From Heligmosomoides polygyrus polygyrus (taxonomy: Eukaryota > Nematoda > Chromadorea > Rhabditida > Heligmosomidae), in contig OX377206.1 of the NCBI GenBank assembly GCA_947396885.1, forward strand, positions 50,389,631 to 50,453,630: a stretch of 64,000 nt of DNA, written 5' to 3'. Positions 30,710 to 40,830 of this stretch are shown one piece after another. Positions within the stretch are counted from its first letter, which is position 1, and every line of letters starts with the position of its first letter. Made by a program: the position numbers and the translations under genes. The notes below the pieces were generated by a model. It did no database searches. It had not been told where the DNA came from and saw only the letters and a program-made list of their open reading frames with translations.

Positions 30710-31223
30710 CGTGTAGAGGATATTTGTTGCTTGTTATTGTACAGTAACACTCCTGCGGTCTTGCTGTTTACATAGTTATGAAACTTATAACAAAAGCTGT
30801 GGCTCATCGGGCAGCTCAGAACCGTTCGTTGGCGTATTGGTGATCACCCTGAGTGGTCACCGTGCCTGGTCACCAATACGCCGACAAAGGCGCGGGAAAG
30901 CGCCTATAAAAGGTGGCCGGACCACACACCAGACCAGTTCGCCAATCGCCAGTCTTCTATTCTCGTCTTCGCTGCTCCAGCCGCCGCCCTCGTGCTCCAG
31001 CCGCCGCCGTCCTCGTGCCGCAGCCGCCGCCGTCCTCGTGCTCCAGCCGCTGGCCACCGTCAGCCGGCCCGACCACCGCCGTCGCCGCTCCAGCCGCCGA
31101 CTACCGTCAGCCGCCGGCTCCACCATCTACCGCGGCTGCCGTGGCGTCAGCTACCACCTTCCTTTGGACGGAATAAAGGTGAACCCGGAAATCTTCTGAC
31201 ACATCGCACCCGCAAGGGGCCAA
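30710..31223 (+). repeat. Right LTR, complete, with TATA box and poly(A) signal
   Basis: ~514 bp. Contains TATAAAAG at 30905-30912, then GCTCCAGCCGCC-rich sequence, then AATAAA near 31174. The ~170-bp block absent from the left LTR lies at about 30738-30905. Confidence 0.85.
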
Positions 31224-31299
31224 ATAATTAATTGCTACCTTTAGAATTGTTTCTTGATGCTCTAATGTGCAACTGTAGCAGAACATACTGTCCTGTGCA

Positions 31300-32277
31300 C
31301 AGGTTTTTCGAAACCAATTTATCAGTTTCTTACAGAAAGAGAGGCGAGAAATCTTTGATCCACGTCAGGGTCTAGGAGGTTGCTACACATATGTGGAACG
31401 GATAAACCGCTGACATTCCAACGGCATTGTACTTCAAAGGGCGGAAAAAATCGATAGACAAAATGCGGTAAAGCCGAGTACGTAGCATTTCAAGAAAGGG
31501 CAAACTGGTTTTGACGGTTTTCACCTCCATTTTCGGTGACGTAATTAAGTTTATCGTATTCACCCTATCCGATCCGTTTAGAATGCTGCAGACTGTCGGA
31601 GAGCAAACGTTCGCTACAGAACTGGTAAAGGGTAGCCCGAGCGACTCAAACTGAACCTGTTTTGACTTAAATCGCGTTCATCGTAATTCACAACTCATAT
31701 GGGATTACTTTTAAATAAAACAGGACACTTTCAAAATCAAAATTATCTTGTCAAAAAATTATATAAAACTGAAAATGCCTCAAAAAGATTGCCTTAAGGA
31801 ATACGTCGACCTTCCGCATTTTAAAGCGACTACAAAAGTTGACCAAGAAATATGGCCATACTGTTTCGGCGGCCAAAACTCTCTTATCCGTCTGCTACGG
31901 GAGTGGATCAGGACTTGTTTCAAAATGTAGAAAAGCGGAGGTATTTCGGAGCATAATGAGATTGCGCTACGCGTTCACTCAGTACGCATGGCGCACTCCC
32001 TTCGTATGACTCAGTATGTTTGTTGGATCACTACATGCGCAGGTGCAGTTTTCGCCGCACTGGTCAGTGGTAAATGGTTTTACTAATTTTTAGCTTCACA
32101 ACGACTTTTTCGCTATTGTTTCTGTAAGTATTAAATACAAGATTTATACGCAGTCTCAAAAACTGGTAGTTAATTTGGGAATTTCTTGAGTATTCAAGCG
32201 ATGCAGACCTTGTGTAGGAATACCATGCGTAATCTAGAATAAAGTTTTTGAATCTACAGTTTCTTCTACTTCCTTAA
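31300..32277. repeat. Repeat X copy 1, left part
   Basis: Aligns with 43968-44875 in the same order over ~950 bp (shared: AAAGAGAG.CGAG, TTGCTACAC, GTTTATCGTATTC.CCCTATC, GGTAAAGGGTAGCCCGAGCG, TCAGTGGT.AA). Interrupted at 32277 by the 10.7-kb hAT-like element and resumes at 42985. One weak open frame (31372-31563, minus) is partly conserved in the other copy, too little to call coding. Confidence 0.65.
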
Positions 32278-32345
32278 CAGGGATGTGCGGAAAATTTTCT
32301 GGAAAAAGCGGAAAACGAAAGACGGAACGGAAACGCCCAAAAATG

Positions 32346-34520
32346 GCTCTCCTGTGTGGTGCTACTTTCCTCTATATTTACCGCCATACCTCTACCCCTA
32401 TCCCACTACTCTCCTGTGTGGTGCTTCTTTCCTTTACCACCATACTTCCCCACTACTCTCCTGTGCGGTGCTACTTTCCTCTATATTTACCGTCATACTT
32501 CTACCCCTATCCCACTAACCAGCTGCTCCTATCTGCTTCTGCATTGAAAAATGAGACGAATGCAAGGAATGGGCGGTAACAACACTGCTAGCATAGAAGT
32601 GGAAATAATAGAATACCTCTATTTCCCTAAAGACACGGTCAGATGGCTGCAACTTTCACTCTTTGATTGTCACCACCACTGGAATTGATATGAGCTTCTC
32701 TTTTCGCTTCAGCTAGAGAAGTATCTATGGCCAACATCATTTATGGTGGAAACCAGATAACAGTGGAGTTGGTCTTTTGAAGTTACATTTGAAACCTTTC
32801 GCAGCCAACGCTTTTGATGCCAATGGATCTATTTAAGAACGTCGGAGACCGGTTTCAGCAGAAATGTCGCCCCGCGTTTAATCCGTGCTCAAAACCCCTT
32901 ATCCTTTCTTAGATTGAACCTAAGAAACATAGGTCCACTTGGAGTTACATCGACAGATATGTCTTAAATGTGTGTAAGCGTTGTATTATATTTACCTCCG
33001 CTGAACACTTCACCACGTCCACACCACTTCCAGCAAATGTTCTTTATAGCCATAATAAGAAGAAGCAAGCGTAGCAGGCGTCCAGGGAGGAATCCTGCAC
33101 TTTCCCGGTTTTCTGCTTCAAGGATCATTTTAAAGTGCTCTATTTCTTCTAAAAACTCTACTTGTCTACATCCTACCGCTACTTTCTGAAAGGAACGCTT
33201 ACTACTTACATGCCCACCCTTCGTCGAGTTACGGAACAGCTCAGGGCGACGAGGTTCTGGCGGACCGTGATCGCGTCACAGCCGTCACCGTGACCGCCTG
33301 CATACGGTGCGATAACTCGTCCAGCCTAGCCTCGGAGAACTCTTCGCTACCTGTGCCAATTTATACGCAAGGACCGTTGTACTTCTACATCACCCCACGA
33401 CCTGGAAAGCTAAGAGTCCACAAATTCAATCCTTTTCCACTAGCCAGTATGACAGCCGGCTGCATTTTTTAACATTCCCCCCCCCCACAGGTGACGTTTT
33501 TTTTGTGTTCAATTTACCTCTGTGTTCACAGCCATACTTCTACCACTACCCCATTACCTGGGAAGCTACGACTCCAGATATTGAGTCCTTTTCTACTGTG
33601 CAGAATGACAACCGGCTGCACTTTTCTGCCGTTTTTTTTTGCTATTTCGCCCCACAGATGCCGTTTTTTGCATTCGATTAACCTCCATGTTTACCGCCAT
33701 ACTTTTACTACTGTCCCGCTACCACGAAAGGCACGCCTCCGGCAATTCCATGTCTTTACGGAATTCCATTACATTGCACCAATGCCATTACACGGCCTGT
33801 CGTGAATTTCGGTGTGTCTTGCAGTGCTATTGCACAACACACCGTCTCTCTTTTTCCCTTACGCCTCGTCACTCACTTCTAGTTGGTTAAGAAATGAGCC
33901 TAGATGAATGGAAACGGAGCTGCACACATCACTTCTGTCCAGAATTCCACTTCCTGGAGGGTTTCAGTTTGGAAGTGAGGCTAGAGGAGTGGAAACGGAG
34001 CTACACACATCACTTTTGTCCAGGGGCCGGATTCATCAAAGTTACTGCAGTAACTTTAACGGAGAATTGTAAGCGAAAAGCTCAGATAACGCGGGTTATC
34101 GCTCACCATGCTTGATAAGCTGCGTTATCTGAGCTTTTGCTTACAATTCTCCGTTAAAGTTACTGCAGTAACTTTGACGAATTCGGCCCTAGAATTCCAC
34201 TTCCTAGGAGGGCTGAGTTTCGAACTGAACCTAGATGAAAAGCTACGACTCCATAATAAATTGAATCCTTTTCCACTGTGCAGTATGACACTGGTATGAC
34301 ACCTCTTTTTTGCACTTTATTACTATTATTTTGCATCGCAGATGGCATTTCTTGCCTTCAAATTTCCTCTATGTCTACAGCCCTACCTTGACCATTACCC
34401 CGCTACCAGGGAAGATACGACTCCAGGGCTAGATTCATCAACCTGCATTCAATTGTCCTCTATGTCTATCGCCCTACAGTGACCACTACCCCACTGCCAG
34501 GGCAGCTACGACTCCAGGGC
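32346..34520. repeat. Degenerate tandem minisatellite region
   Basis: CTCTCCTGTG.GGTGCT.CTTTCC occurs at about 32347, 32409 and 32456. GGGAAG.TACGACTCCAG with ACCACTACCCC.CTACC recurs near 33400, 33560, 34245, 34410 and 34500. A 84-bp tandem pair (GGAAACGGAGCT.CACACATCAC) lies at 33897 and 33981. Nothing coding is conserved. The sequence between 32580 and 33350 shows no feature I can name. Confidence 0.6.
34023..34190. repeat. Hairpin MITE, GGGCCGGATTCATCAA family
   Basis: Nearly perfect ~75-bp inverted repeat arms (CAAAGTTACTGCAGTAACTT visible in both arms) around a short loop. Termini read GGGGCCGGATTCATCAAA and its complement. Non-coding. Confidence 0.85.
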
Positions 34521-34653
34521 CGGATTCATCAACCGCTTACCGGTCGGTGATTGTGGAAAGCACGCCAGACCTGATGCTGATAAATCTCAAATCAGGGGGT
34601 TTCACGGTACTTTTCACCGTTACCGGCAGGTAAACTGTTGACGAATCTGGTCT
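34517..34653. repeat. MITE with the same termini, different interior
   Basis: Begins GGGCCGGATTCATCAACCGC and ends ...GACGAATCTGGTCTC. Arms pair only in the outer ~30 bp (CTTACCGGT against its complement). A solo, truncated terminus lies at 34436. Confidence 0.7.
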
Positions 34654-34948
34654 CAAACACCGAATCTCTCTCCATTGGGCTCTAGGTTGGGAAGTGTTTC
34701 TGACCAACTGACGCTGGGTTGTGGGGACCCTAGCGGGCTCTAGGTAGGGATGGGTTTTATGCCTTTGTCCTTGGGAAAAATTTCGAATCTCGAATGATCG
34801 AATAATATTCGATTTTCAAGATTTCGAATTTCGAGTGATCGAATAATATTCGATTTTCAAAATTTCGAATTTCGAATGATCGAATATTATTCGATTCTCA
34901 ACATTTCGAATAATCGAATTTCGAATAGTCGAATATTCGAATAATGAA

Positions 34949-35589
34949 ATGAACACTCTTATTTATTGTGGTCACCCAATGATTGACACTTTCTTATTTT
35001 TAAATGCCCACTGTAAACCACGTTCGACAGAGCGGCATATACGAAATCTCAGACGGTCATTACTCTTCTACCAATTGATTAATTGCGAAAGGGGATCGGT
35101 CAACTGTGGTAGATCGATTTCAATCAATGGATCTCCTGTCCCGTGGCCGACATACTCCCGCTACTCTTATGTTAAATCAGGGCTAATGGAGTGGAGAGTG
35201 GCGAGTCCAGTGAGTGATAAGCGCTACTGAGGCTGACATGCGAGGAGAGGGCGAGCTGAGGACCGAGCCGAGGCTGTGGAAGTCGGTGTCCAGGACCAGG
35301 TGCCGTTGTTCAAGCGCCGCGAAAGCTGCTCCATCCATTTCCTTCACGAGACCATAGGACGATGACGAAGGTAAAATGGCAACGAAGCACCCTTTGCTTC
35401 TTTAACAAGGGAACTGTCTGAATGGTACGATAGAACGGCAAGAACGAGTACTATAACGAGAATCTCCGTCCTCCAATTAGTAACAGAACATGTTTTGCTT
35501 TTGCCGAATCCTTGAGGCAAACGAGTACGAGTGTGTAATGGTTAAGGGTCCGCAGAGCGAGTTTACCACGGCAGCGCAAGATGCTGTGC
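34949..35589. other. Unassigned sequence inside nested element
   Basis: A 93-codon frame at 34949-35230 (plus) has no recognisable motif. Nothing else seen. Confidence 0.35.
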
Positions 35590-35910
35590 CGTGGGGGATG
35601 GTCAGGAGGTACACCCGCCCCCTACTAGGGGGCGTGCAATCTTCCTCTCATCCCCTTGCTCGCCCACCCCAACTCCCTAGGCTTCATCGAAAATCTAACG
35701 GCTGCCTTACGAAACCTTTGACACGCGAAACAAAAGTTTGCGGTCCGCAGAACAGCGGCTGCACCTCCTGACGCTACGCCTTCCAGCAGGGGCGAGTGTA
35801 CCTCCTGTCGCGCTGCCTGGTGTCGTGGACCGGGTGGCGCAGCGGTAGAGGGGGAGGGCTGTCTTATGTTCGTGAGGTCGACGTTTCGGTTCCCATGCTC
35901 TTTGCGTTTT
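35590..35910 (+). repeat. tRNA-derived SINE
   Basis: The first ~230 bp match the reverse complement of 53680-53885 (landmarks CGCCCCCT.CTAGGGGGC, CCCTAGGCTTCA, GCGCTGCCT). 35838-35905 has GGTGGCGCAGCGGTAGAGG and a B-box-like GTTTCGGTTCCC, so the head is tRNA-related. The 53.7 kb copy lacks the tRNA part. Confidence 0.6.
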
Positions 35911-36348
35911 TTCACTTTTACCATAGTATCGGATTTCCATAGAGATTTCCATATCTGAATAGTGTTTGGAGTTTGCTACGGTAAGATGTTCTTACTACTG
36001 ATTATTTGTCTACATCTCGCAATTCACCAGCAATGTCCGAAATATGCCAAATGCAATTTTGCATGAAACTTTTACTCCAATAAATTGTTCTCATTGTTTG
36101 ACGCAAGAGCACATGAAACAGCGGCAGAAAGCTAGAAAAACTCTTCAAATGCAATTTATTAGTGTCGGTAAGATGAGTGCCACCAGTGTGCCCACAGTAT
36201 AGGGGGGACCTCATGATCTTCAACTTGACCAACCACCTCGACCAATATTGTCGCCTCTGTTATTCTCACGAAGTCGCGCGGTCATAACAAGCTGCTGCCG
36301 CCAACACTGACTCTACAATGCAACCTCACTGCAGGGGAGAAACGAGGT

Positions 36349-38146
36349 TTGCGGGAAATCAGGGAAATGATTGGAGCCGGCAGAATAAAGGTCACTGTTA
36401 GCGATAAGGGAGGGGAATTTGTCGTACTGTCCCAGCAGTTGGATAGAGCAATCACAAGGCTACATCTTCAAGATGATACCATCTACAGTCGCTCAACCCA
36501 TCAAGAGTTTACTAGACAGTACCGCAGATTAAACAGAGTGTGGTCTGAAATTGCCAAATCGGCAAACCTCCCTAGAGCCGTTGCGGTGCGCTTGAAGACC
36601 GAACTACCTACATTCCCTGTGCTCTACGTTCTCATTAAAACCCACAAGTTACCCATGGGAGACACTGCGACCGACGACCCTTTATGTTTCAAAGTCAGAC
36701 CGATCATAAGCAATGTTGACGGTCCCACTGATAGGATTTCGTGGTTCCTCAATCTGGTCTTGGTGTAACTTTTAGATTTTGTGCCCGCGCATCTACCGAA
36801 CACTCACATTTTCCTCGAAAAGCTTCGCCGTATTACTGTGGATGAAGATGTGGTTATGGAGTCGTTCGATGTCACTGCGCTCTATAATAACGTGCCTAAG
36901 GACAGCGCCCTACAAGCAGTCTGGGAGATTCTCAAAGAATTTCAGACAGGCATCAATTTATACGGGCTCACCATCGTCCAGCTAATGACGCTCATCAATG
37001 AGTGTCTCATGTGCAATGTTTTTAAGTGGTCAGGGGACCTCTACAAGCAGATAAGAGGCCTAGCAATGGGCCAGCGCTTAGCCCCTGTCCTAGCAGAGGC
37101 ATTCGTGTCTAAAGTGGAAGCTCCAGTGTTGGAGCGCCGGCCAATCTTTTACAGTCGGTATATCGACGACTGCTTTGTGGTGTGTTCAACACAAGTTGAA
37201 ATGGATGCCTGTTTCGAACTGCTGAACAAGCAGTCCGAGTATATCCGCCTTACCAGGGAAACACCTATCAATGATTGGCTCCCTTTCCTCAATGTGCAGG
37301 TTAGCCTTAGCCTATCTAGGAGGTTGATCAAAACGAAGAGGTATCGCAAACCTAGCAACAGGAACATACTGCTCCACTTCAGGTCTGCACATCCATCCAA
37401 CATGAAAAGGGCGATAGTCACCAATATGTTTCGAACAGCGGTCGCAGTGTCGTCTGACAGCACTCAGAAGGCGCTGTCTAGGGAGCTTGCAAGGCACTTT
37501 GCTTCCTTGAATGGGTACTCTTCTATAGGGATTTATACCAAACGCAGACATCGCTCAGTGGTTGCAAACGAGACCGAGCAAAATTTTTTATTTTTTATTT
37601 TCTTCAAAAATTCCCTTCTGCATACCGTTCATTTCGGATGAGGTCAGCAGGCAAATCCGCGGTTGCCTTCGAAAGGCAGACCTACATGAACTGGTGAGGG
37701 TGGTAGAAGTCCCTCCTATGAATTTGAAGGGACAACTAGTTCGAAACCGATTGTACGACCGCAGCTGTCCTACCCCCTTGTGTGTAGTGTGTCCTTTTGG
37801 GAAACAAGGTGATTGCATGACCTCGGGGGTGGTGTACCTTATGTCATGCAGAGAGGAGTACGTCGGGGAAACGGGAAGGCCGCAGTGTATAAGGGTCAAG
37901 GAGCACCTAGACGGCCTTAGGAGGTCACAAAGATCGACTCCAATGGGTGAGCACAGGGTAGACTGCCATGACGGCGCAATGGTTCAGGTGGCTGTCACGA
38001 TCCTTGCACGCGAGAGCGACGTGTCCGCGCGGAAAACGCTAGAGGCATTCTGGATCGCATCGCGAAACCCCAAGATCAATCGCAGAGACGAGTGCATGGC
38101 GGTGACGCAAGAACTGGCATCCTTTGTCGGCCTCTGTGGGTTTTGA
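36349..38146 (+). pseudogene. PLE RT/GIY-YIG polyprotein in three frames
   Basis: Piece 1 (36349-36768) has VTVSDKGGEFVVLS and KVRPIISNVDGPTDRISWFL, then a stop. Piece 2 (36781-37641) has VMESFDVTALYNNVP, GLAMGQRLAPVLAEAF and the catalytic YSRYIDDCFVV, then HPSNMKRAIVTNMF. Piece 3 (37600-38146) has LVRNRLYDRSC, CVVCPFGKQGDC and a GIY-YIG domain (GVVYLMSC...EYVGETGR, later KEHLDGLRRS, GEHR and ILARESDVSARKTLEAF). The endonuclease is complete to its natural stop, unlike copies A and B. Two frame breaks and one stop (36766-36768) inactivate it. Confidence 0.88.
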
Positions 38147-38365
38147 CCTACAGGGTCATGCCCTTGGAGGTCCTTAGGGAAGGTGATCTCTAGAGCTTAA
38201 GTCATTCACCAAGGTTCACCTCCGTCTGACGGTGACTGGTGGAGCTCCTCGGCTTCCACCACAAAGGTTAGCTCTTCGTCGTTTCTCCACATCGTTTTCT
38301 TCACTCCATTGACCTTTGAATTTCTTTCTGAAGTTCTTCAAAAGTTATTTGGACTCTTCTAGGCT

Positions 38366-38410
38366 CCGACGAAGGTGAAACCGCCGAAACGTAAGTCGAA
38401 TAAAGTGTTA
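38366..38410 (+). ncRNA. Hammerhead-like motif in PLE 3' tail
   Basis: CCGACGA, A, stem GGUG/CGCC (one G-U pair) with loop AAAC, GAAAC, GUAA, GUC. The GAAAC-GUAA-GUC part fits the minimal stem III and GUC cleavage triplet of PLE hammerheads, with cleavage expected after C38397. The core position equivalent to U4 is C, which would be damaging, and stem I is not obvious. Probably a decayed hammerhead. Confidence 0.45.
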
Positions 38411-38462
38411 TAACAATCTCGGTGCACAGCTCCACGAACAAGCATTTCAACATGACTCTACA

Positions 38463-38825
38463 ATGTCTGCTAACCCTCGAGTGGTCATTCACCTACTGAC
38501 ACTGAAGTGCGGATCTCTATTGGATGCTGTCCCTTCAAGAGACGAGATGAAGCTAACGGAAAGGATAGCAGGTATCCTACGAGATTTCGAACAGCGACAG
38601 CTGGAAATCGATGAAGTGGAGAAGTTGGAGGTAGTGGAAGAAGAGGACCAAGAGTTTCAACCAGAAGAGGAGTGTGCCGGAGTCCCGATGCCACTAACCA
38701 GTGAAGGCACTATCACGTTTTCGGAAGGACGGATCGTTTCGGAGGAAAAGGCTGGCTATACTAGAAGTTGGCTATACTACAAGTTTGCGCAATTTTTCAA
38801 CTGCATGCTGTGGTATTCAACATGA
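38463..38825 (+). CDS. Unknown transposon-associated ORF, copy 1
   Basis: 120 aa. After the first ~5 residues it aligns with copy 2 at 39.1 kb: RVVIHLL.LKCG..LD..PSR.E.KL.ER.A..L.DFE.RQLE.DE.E.LEVVEEE. The end has TITFSEGR, resembling a segment I associate with nematode Tc5/pogo-type transposases, but this is a weak recollection. The ATG lies inside the 12-bp target duplication of the PLE, so the PLE landed at the start of this ORF and the ATG may not be the original one. It is not a complete transposase. Confidence 0.4.
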   Translation: MSANPRVVIHLLTLKCGSLLDAVPSRDEMKLTERIAGILRDFEQRQLEIDEVEKLEVVEEEDQEFQPEEECAGVPMPLTSEGTITFSEGRIVSEEKAGYTRSWLYYKFAQFFNCMLWYST

Positions 38826-39690
38826 TGATGTATAAATGTTCAACACCAGTGAAACACAGATACAAAGTGCACGAAGCAATACTGGGCACAATACGGGCAG
38901 CGTACAAAAGCTACCTCCCCACAGTTTGGTTCCATACATGGACCAATGACCTCGGGAAAAACCATCCTGCTCGGATTTTCAAAGGAGACTAGGATGTGAC
39001 GTCGGAGGTGGTTCAAATGAGAAACGAGGTCTGTGGATCCCGCAAATTAACCTAAACGGCATCGATGCACTCTTTCCTTCATCTTTGCCTGTCACCCGGA
39101 AATCAGAGGTCTGCTGAAGGTTTTCTAAAACTAACACCAACAGTGTCTGCCGATGCTCGGGTGGTGATCCACCTGCTCGCGGTGAAGTGTGGTCCACCTT
39201 TAGACAAGGAGCCTTCGAGGGAAGAAATCAAGCTGGCCGAACGGATGGCCAGCATGCTCAAGGACTTTGAAGCACGTCAACTTGAAGCTGACGAAGACGA
39301 ACAGCTGGAAGTGGTGGAAGAAGAAGAGAATTGGTATCCGAAAGATGAACTGATGGACGCGGAGAGGCAAGCAAGCAGTGAACATATGATAACGTTTTCG
39401 GGTAGAACGATTTCTCTCCCACTCGTTGTGCACGACCTGCAAAAAAGGGATAACATCCTGAGGGTATGTGTTGAAACTACGGGTAGCTGAAGGAGAACAG
39501 ATTTGTTATAATGATATTGAATGTGGTGTCGCTGGTGTGCCAGTGAAGAGCCTGTAGCTTTTATACGCTGTCCGCATTGTGACCAATGCTTCTGTTTCAT
39601 GCACTTTGTGCCTGTGCATCACTGGTGATGAACGTTTATACACCATTATGTTTAGTAGTTTTCCCATCGCCTTGTGGTTAAAAAACCGGT
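38826..39690. repeat. Inverted copies of zinc-finger-like segment
   Basis: 38820-38935 matches the reverse complement of 39560-39690 (both contain ACAAAGTGCA.GAA and GC.TA.AAAAGCTAC). Copy 1 of the ORF is thus followed by an inverted piece of the region that follows copy 2. Confidence 0.6.
39065..39490 (+). CDS. Unknown transposon-associated ORF, copy 2
   Basis: 141 aa. Residues from about 28 align with copy 1; differences are mostly conservative (T/A, D/E, I/M, R/K), as expected for a protein once under selection. It continues with HMITFSGRTISL and LQKRDNI before a stop. A CPHCDQCF...H..H-like segment follows in another frame at 39545-39600, so a zinc-finger region may have been downstream. 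The acidic LEVVEEEE stretch is shared. The family is unknown to me. Confidence 0.4.
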   Translation: MHSFLHLCLSPGNQRSAEGFLKLTPTVSADARVVIHLLAVKCGPPLDKEPSREEIKLAERMASMLKDFEARQLEADEDEQLEVVEEEENWYPKDELMDAERQASSEHMITFSGRTISLPLVVHDLQKRDNILRVCVETTGS

Positions 39691-39834
39691 CAGTAATAAA
39701 CACGTGGCAAGAAAGTTACTCTCCACGGCGTACAGCTGGAAAATTAGGCAAAAAACATCTGAAAGTAATAAAGATGTCAGGATCCTTCAAATCTTAACCA
39801 ACCAGATGAAATGTAAAAATGCAGCAGCGCAGAG

Positions 39835-39985
39835 GAACCAAACCCACGACCTCCCACCCATGAAGCAAGCAACGTCACTATCCACTGCGCTGCGAGCCGC
39901 TTGCCGGCAGGAGCATCGCGGGCGTACAAGACCTCCGAATTCCATTGTAACTACAAGGACCCCCTACTCCTTGGGCTTAACAACT
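39835..39985 (-). repeat. tRNA-derived SINE-like repeat
   Basis: Minus strand GCGCAGTGGATAG (A-box-like) and GGGTTTGGTTCC (B-box-like). Matches 22640-22765 in inverted orientation. Confidence 0.45.
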
Positions 39986-40509
39986 TGGCAAAAAATAAAC
40001 ACATTTGTATACTAATTGAGGGGTGGGTGGGGATTCTTCCTATATGACTCGCTCTCCCCGTTCAAACATACGCTTCAGACCCTTCCCTTGTACCAGATTG
40101 CATACACACAATTCGGCGCACTTTGAACGACGCGCGAAACTCAATCATTGTTTTTATCATAAGGTCACACCCCCTGGTCTTCGAAGATGAGTAAAAGCTT
40201 GTTAAGAGATTGATAAAGAATATTTGAATATTCGAATATTCGAATATTCGATGTTCGAATATTCGATGTTCGATGCCTTCGAATATTCGAATAAACGAAT
40301 ATTCGAATATTGGACTTTCTCGAATATTCGAATAAACGAATAATTCGAATATTGGAATTTCTCGAATATTCGAATAAACGAATAATTCGAATATTGGAAT
40401 TTCTCGAATATTCGAATAAACGAATAATTCGAATATTGGACTTTTTCGAATAGTCGAATATTCGAATATTCGAAATTCGACGATTCGAAATTCGAAAAGG
40501 ACAAAGGTA

Positions 40510-40830
40510 ATGGGTTTCTGACCCCACATGGCTCACCATACCCGACGCCGGCGAAGCTGGCAAGCCTAGCGTGGCCCGCCCGGTCAGAGTTGGGTGCGGC
40601 GAAGCCCGCAACCAACGCTGGGTTGTGGGACCCTAGTGGGCTCTAGGTTGGGATGGGTTTCTGACCAGCCGATGCTGGGTTGTGGGGACCCTAGCGGGCT
40701 CTAGGTTGGGATGGGTTTCTGACCCCACATGGCTCACTATACCCGACGCCGTCGAAGCCAGCTAGCCTAGCGTGGCTCGCCCGGCCAGAGTCGGGTGCGG
40801 GCGAAGCCCGCATCCGACGCTTGTCATAAC
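40510..40830. repeat. Tandem repeat, GGGCTCTAGGTTGGGATGGG units
   Basis: GCTGGGTTGTGG.GACCCTAG.GGGCTCTAGGTTGGGATGGGTTTCTGACC occurs twice, and CCCACATGGCTCAC.ATACCCGACGCCG twice. Part of the same array lies at 34675-34757, on the other side of the nested element. Confidence 0.75.

Larger units (their letters stand above)
24351..31223 (+). mobile_element. Ty3-like LTR retrotransposon with RTE insertion, pol mostly deleted
   Basis: Two LTRs starting TGTAGAGGATATTTGTTGC bound the element, and a 5-bp duplication ATAAT (24346-24350 and 31224-31228) marks the insertion. Inside are gag, a CCHC zinc knuckle, an aspartic protease start and the integrase C-terminus. RT, RNase H and the integrase core are absent. 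An RTE LINE (25752-27876) interrupts gag. No convincing primer-binding site follows the left LTR. This is a non-autonomous or dead copy. Confidence 0.85.
36321..38453 (+). mobile_element. Penelope-like element, 5'-truncated, 12-bp target duplication
   Basis: Bounded by the exact 12-bp duplication GACTCTACAATG (36309-36320 and 38454-38465). Encodes a DKGG-containing RT N-terminus, YIDD active site and a GIY-YIG-type endonuclease, followed by a ~300-bp 3' tail with a hammerhead-like motif. It belongs to a different subfamily from the 13-16 kb copies. It starts inside the ORF, so it is a truncated insertion. Confidence 0.88.
34758..40509. mobile_element. 5.75-kb nested element with 8-bp target duplication
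   Basis: Bounded by ATGGGTTT (34750-34757 and 40510-40517). Inverted ends contain CCTTTGTCCTT followed by long TTCGAAT/ATTCGAA-rich tracts (34785-34945 and 40210-40497). It sits in the GGGCTCTAGGTTGGGATGGG tandem repeat. Contains a SINE, a PLE and two copies of a zinc-finger transposon-like ORF. No intact transposase. The 8-bp duplication suggests hAT, but the repeat context leaves a little doubt about its exact length. Confidence 0.7.

Noticed and set aside
40210..40611. Long minus-strand frames at 40.1-40.6 kb
   Set aside because: Made of translated ATTCGAA repeats (RIFEYSNIR-type peptides) in three frames at once; low-complexity artefact.
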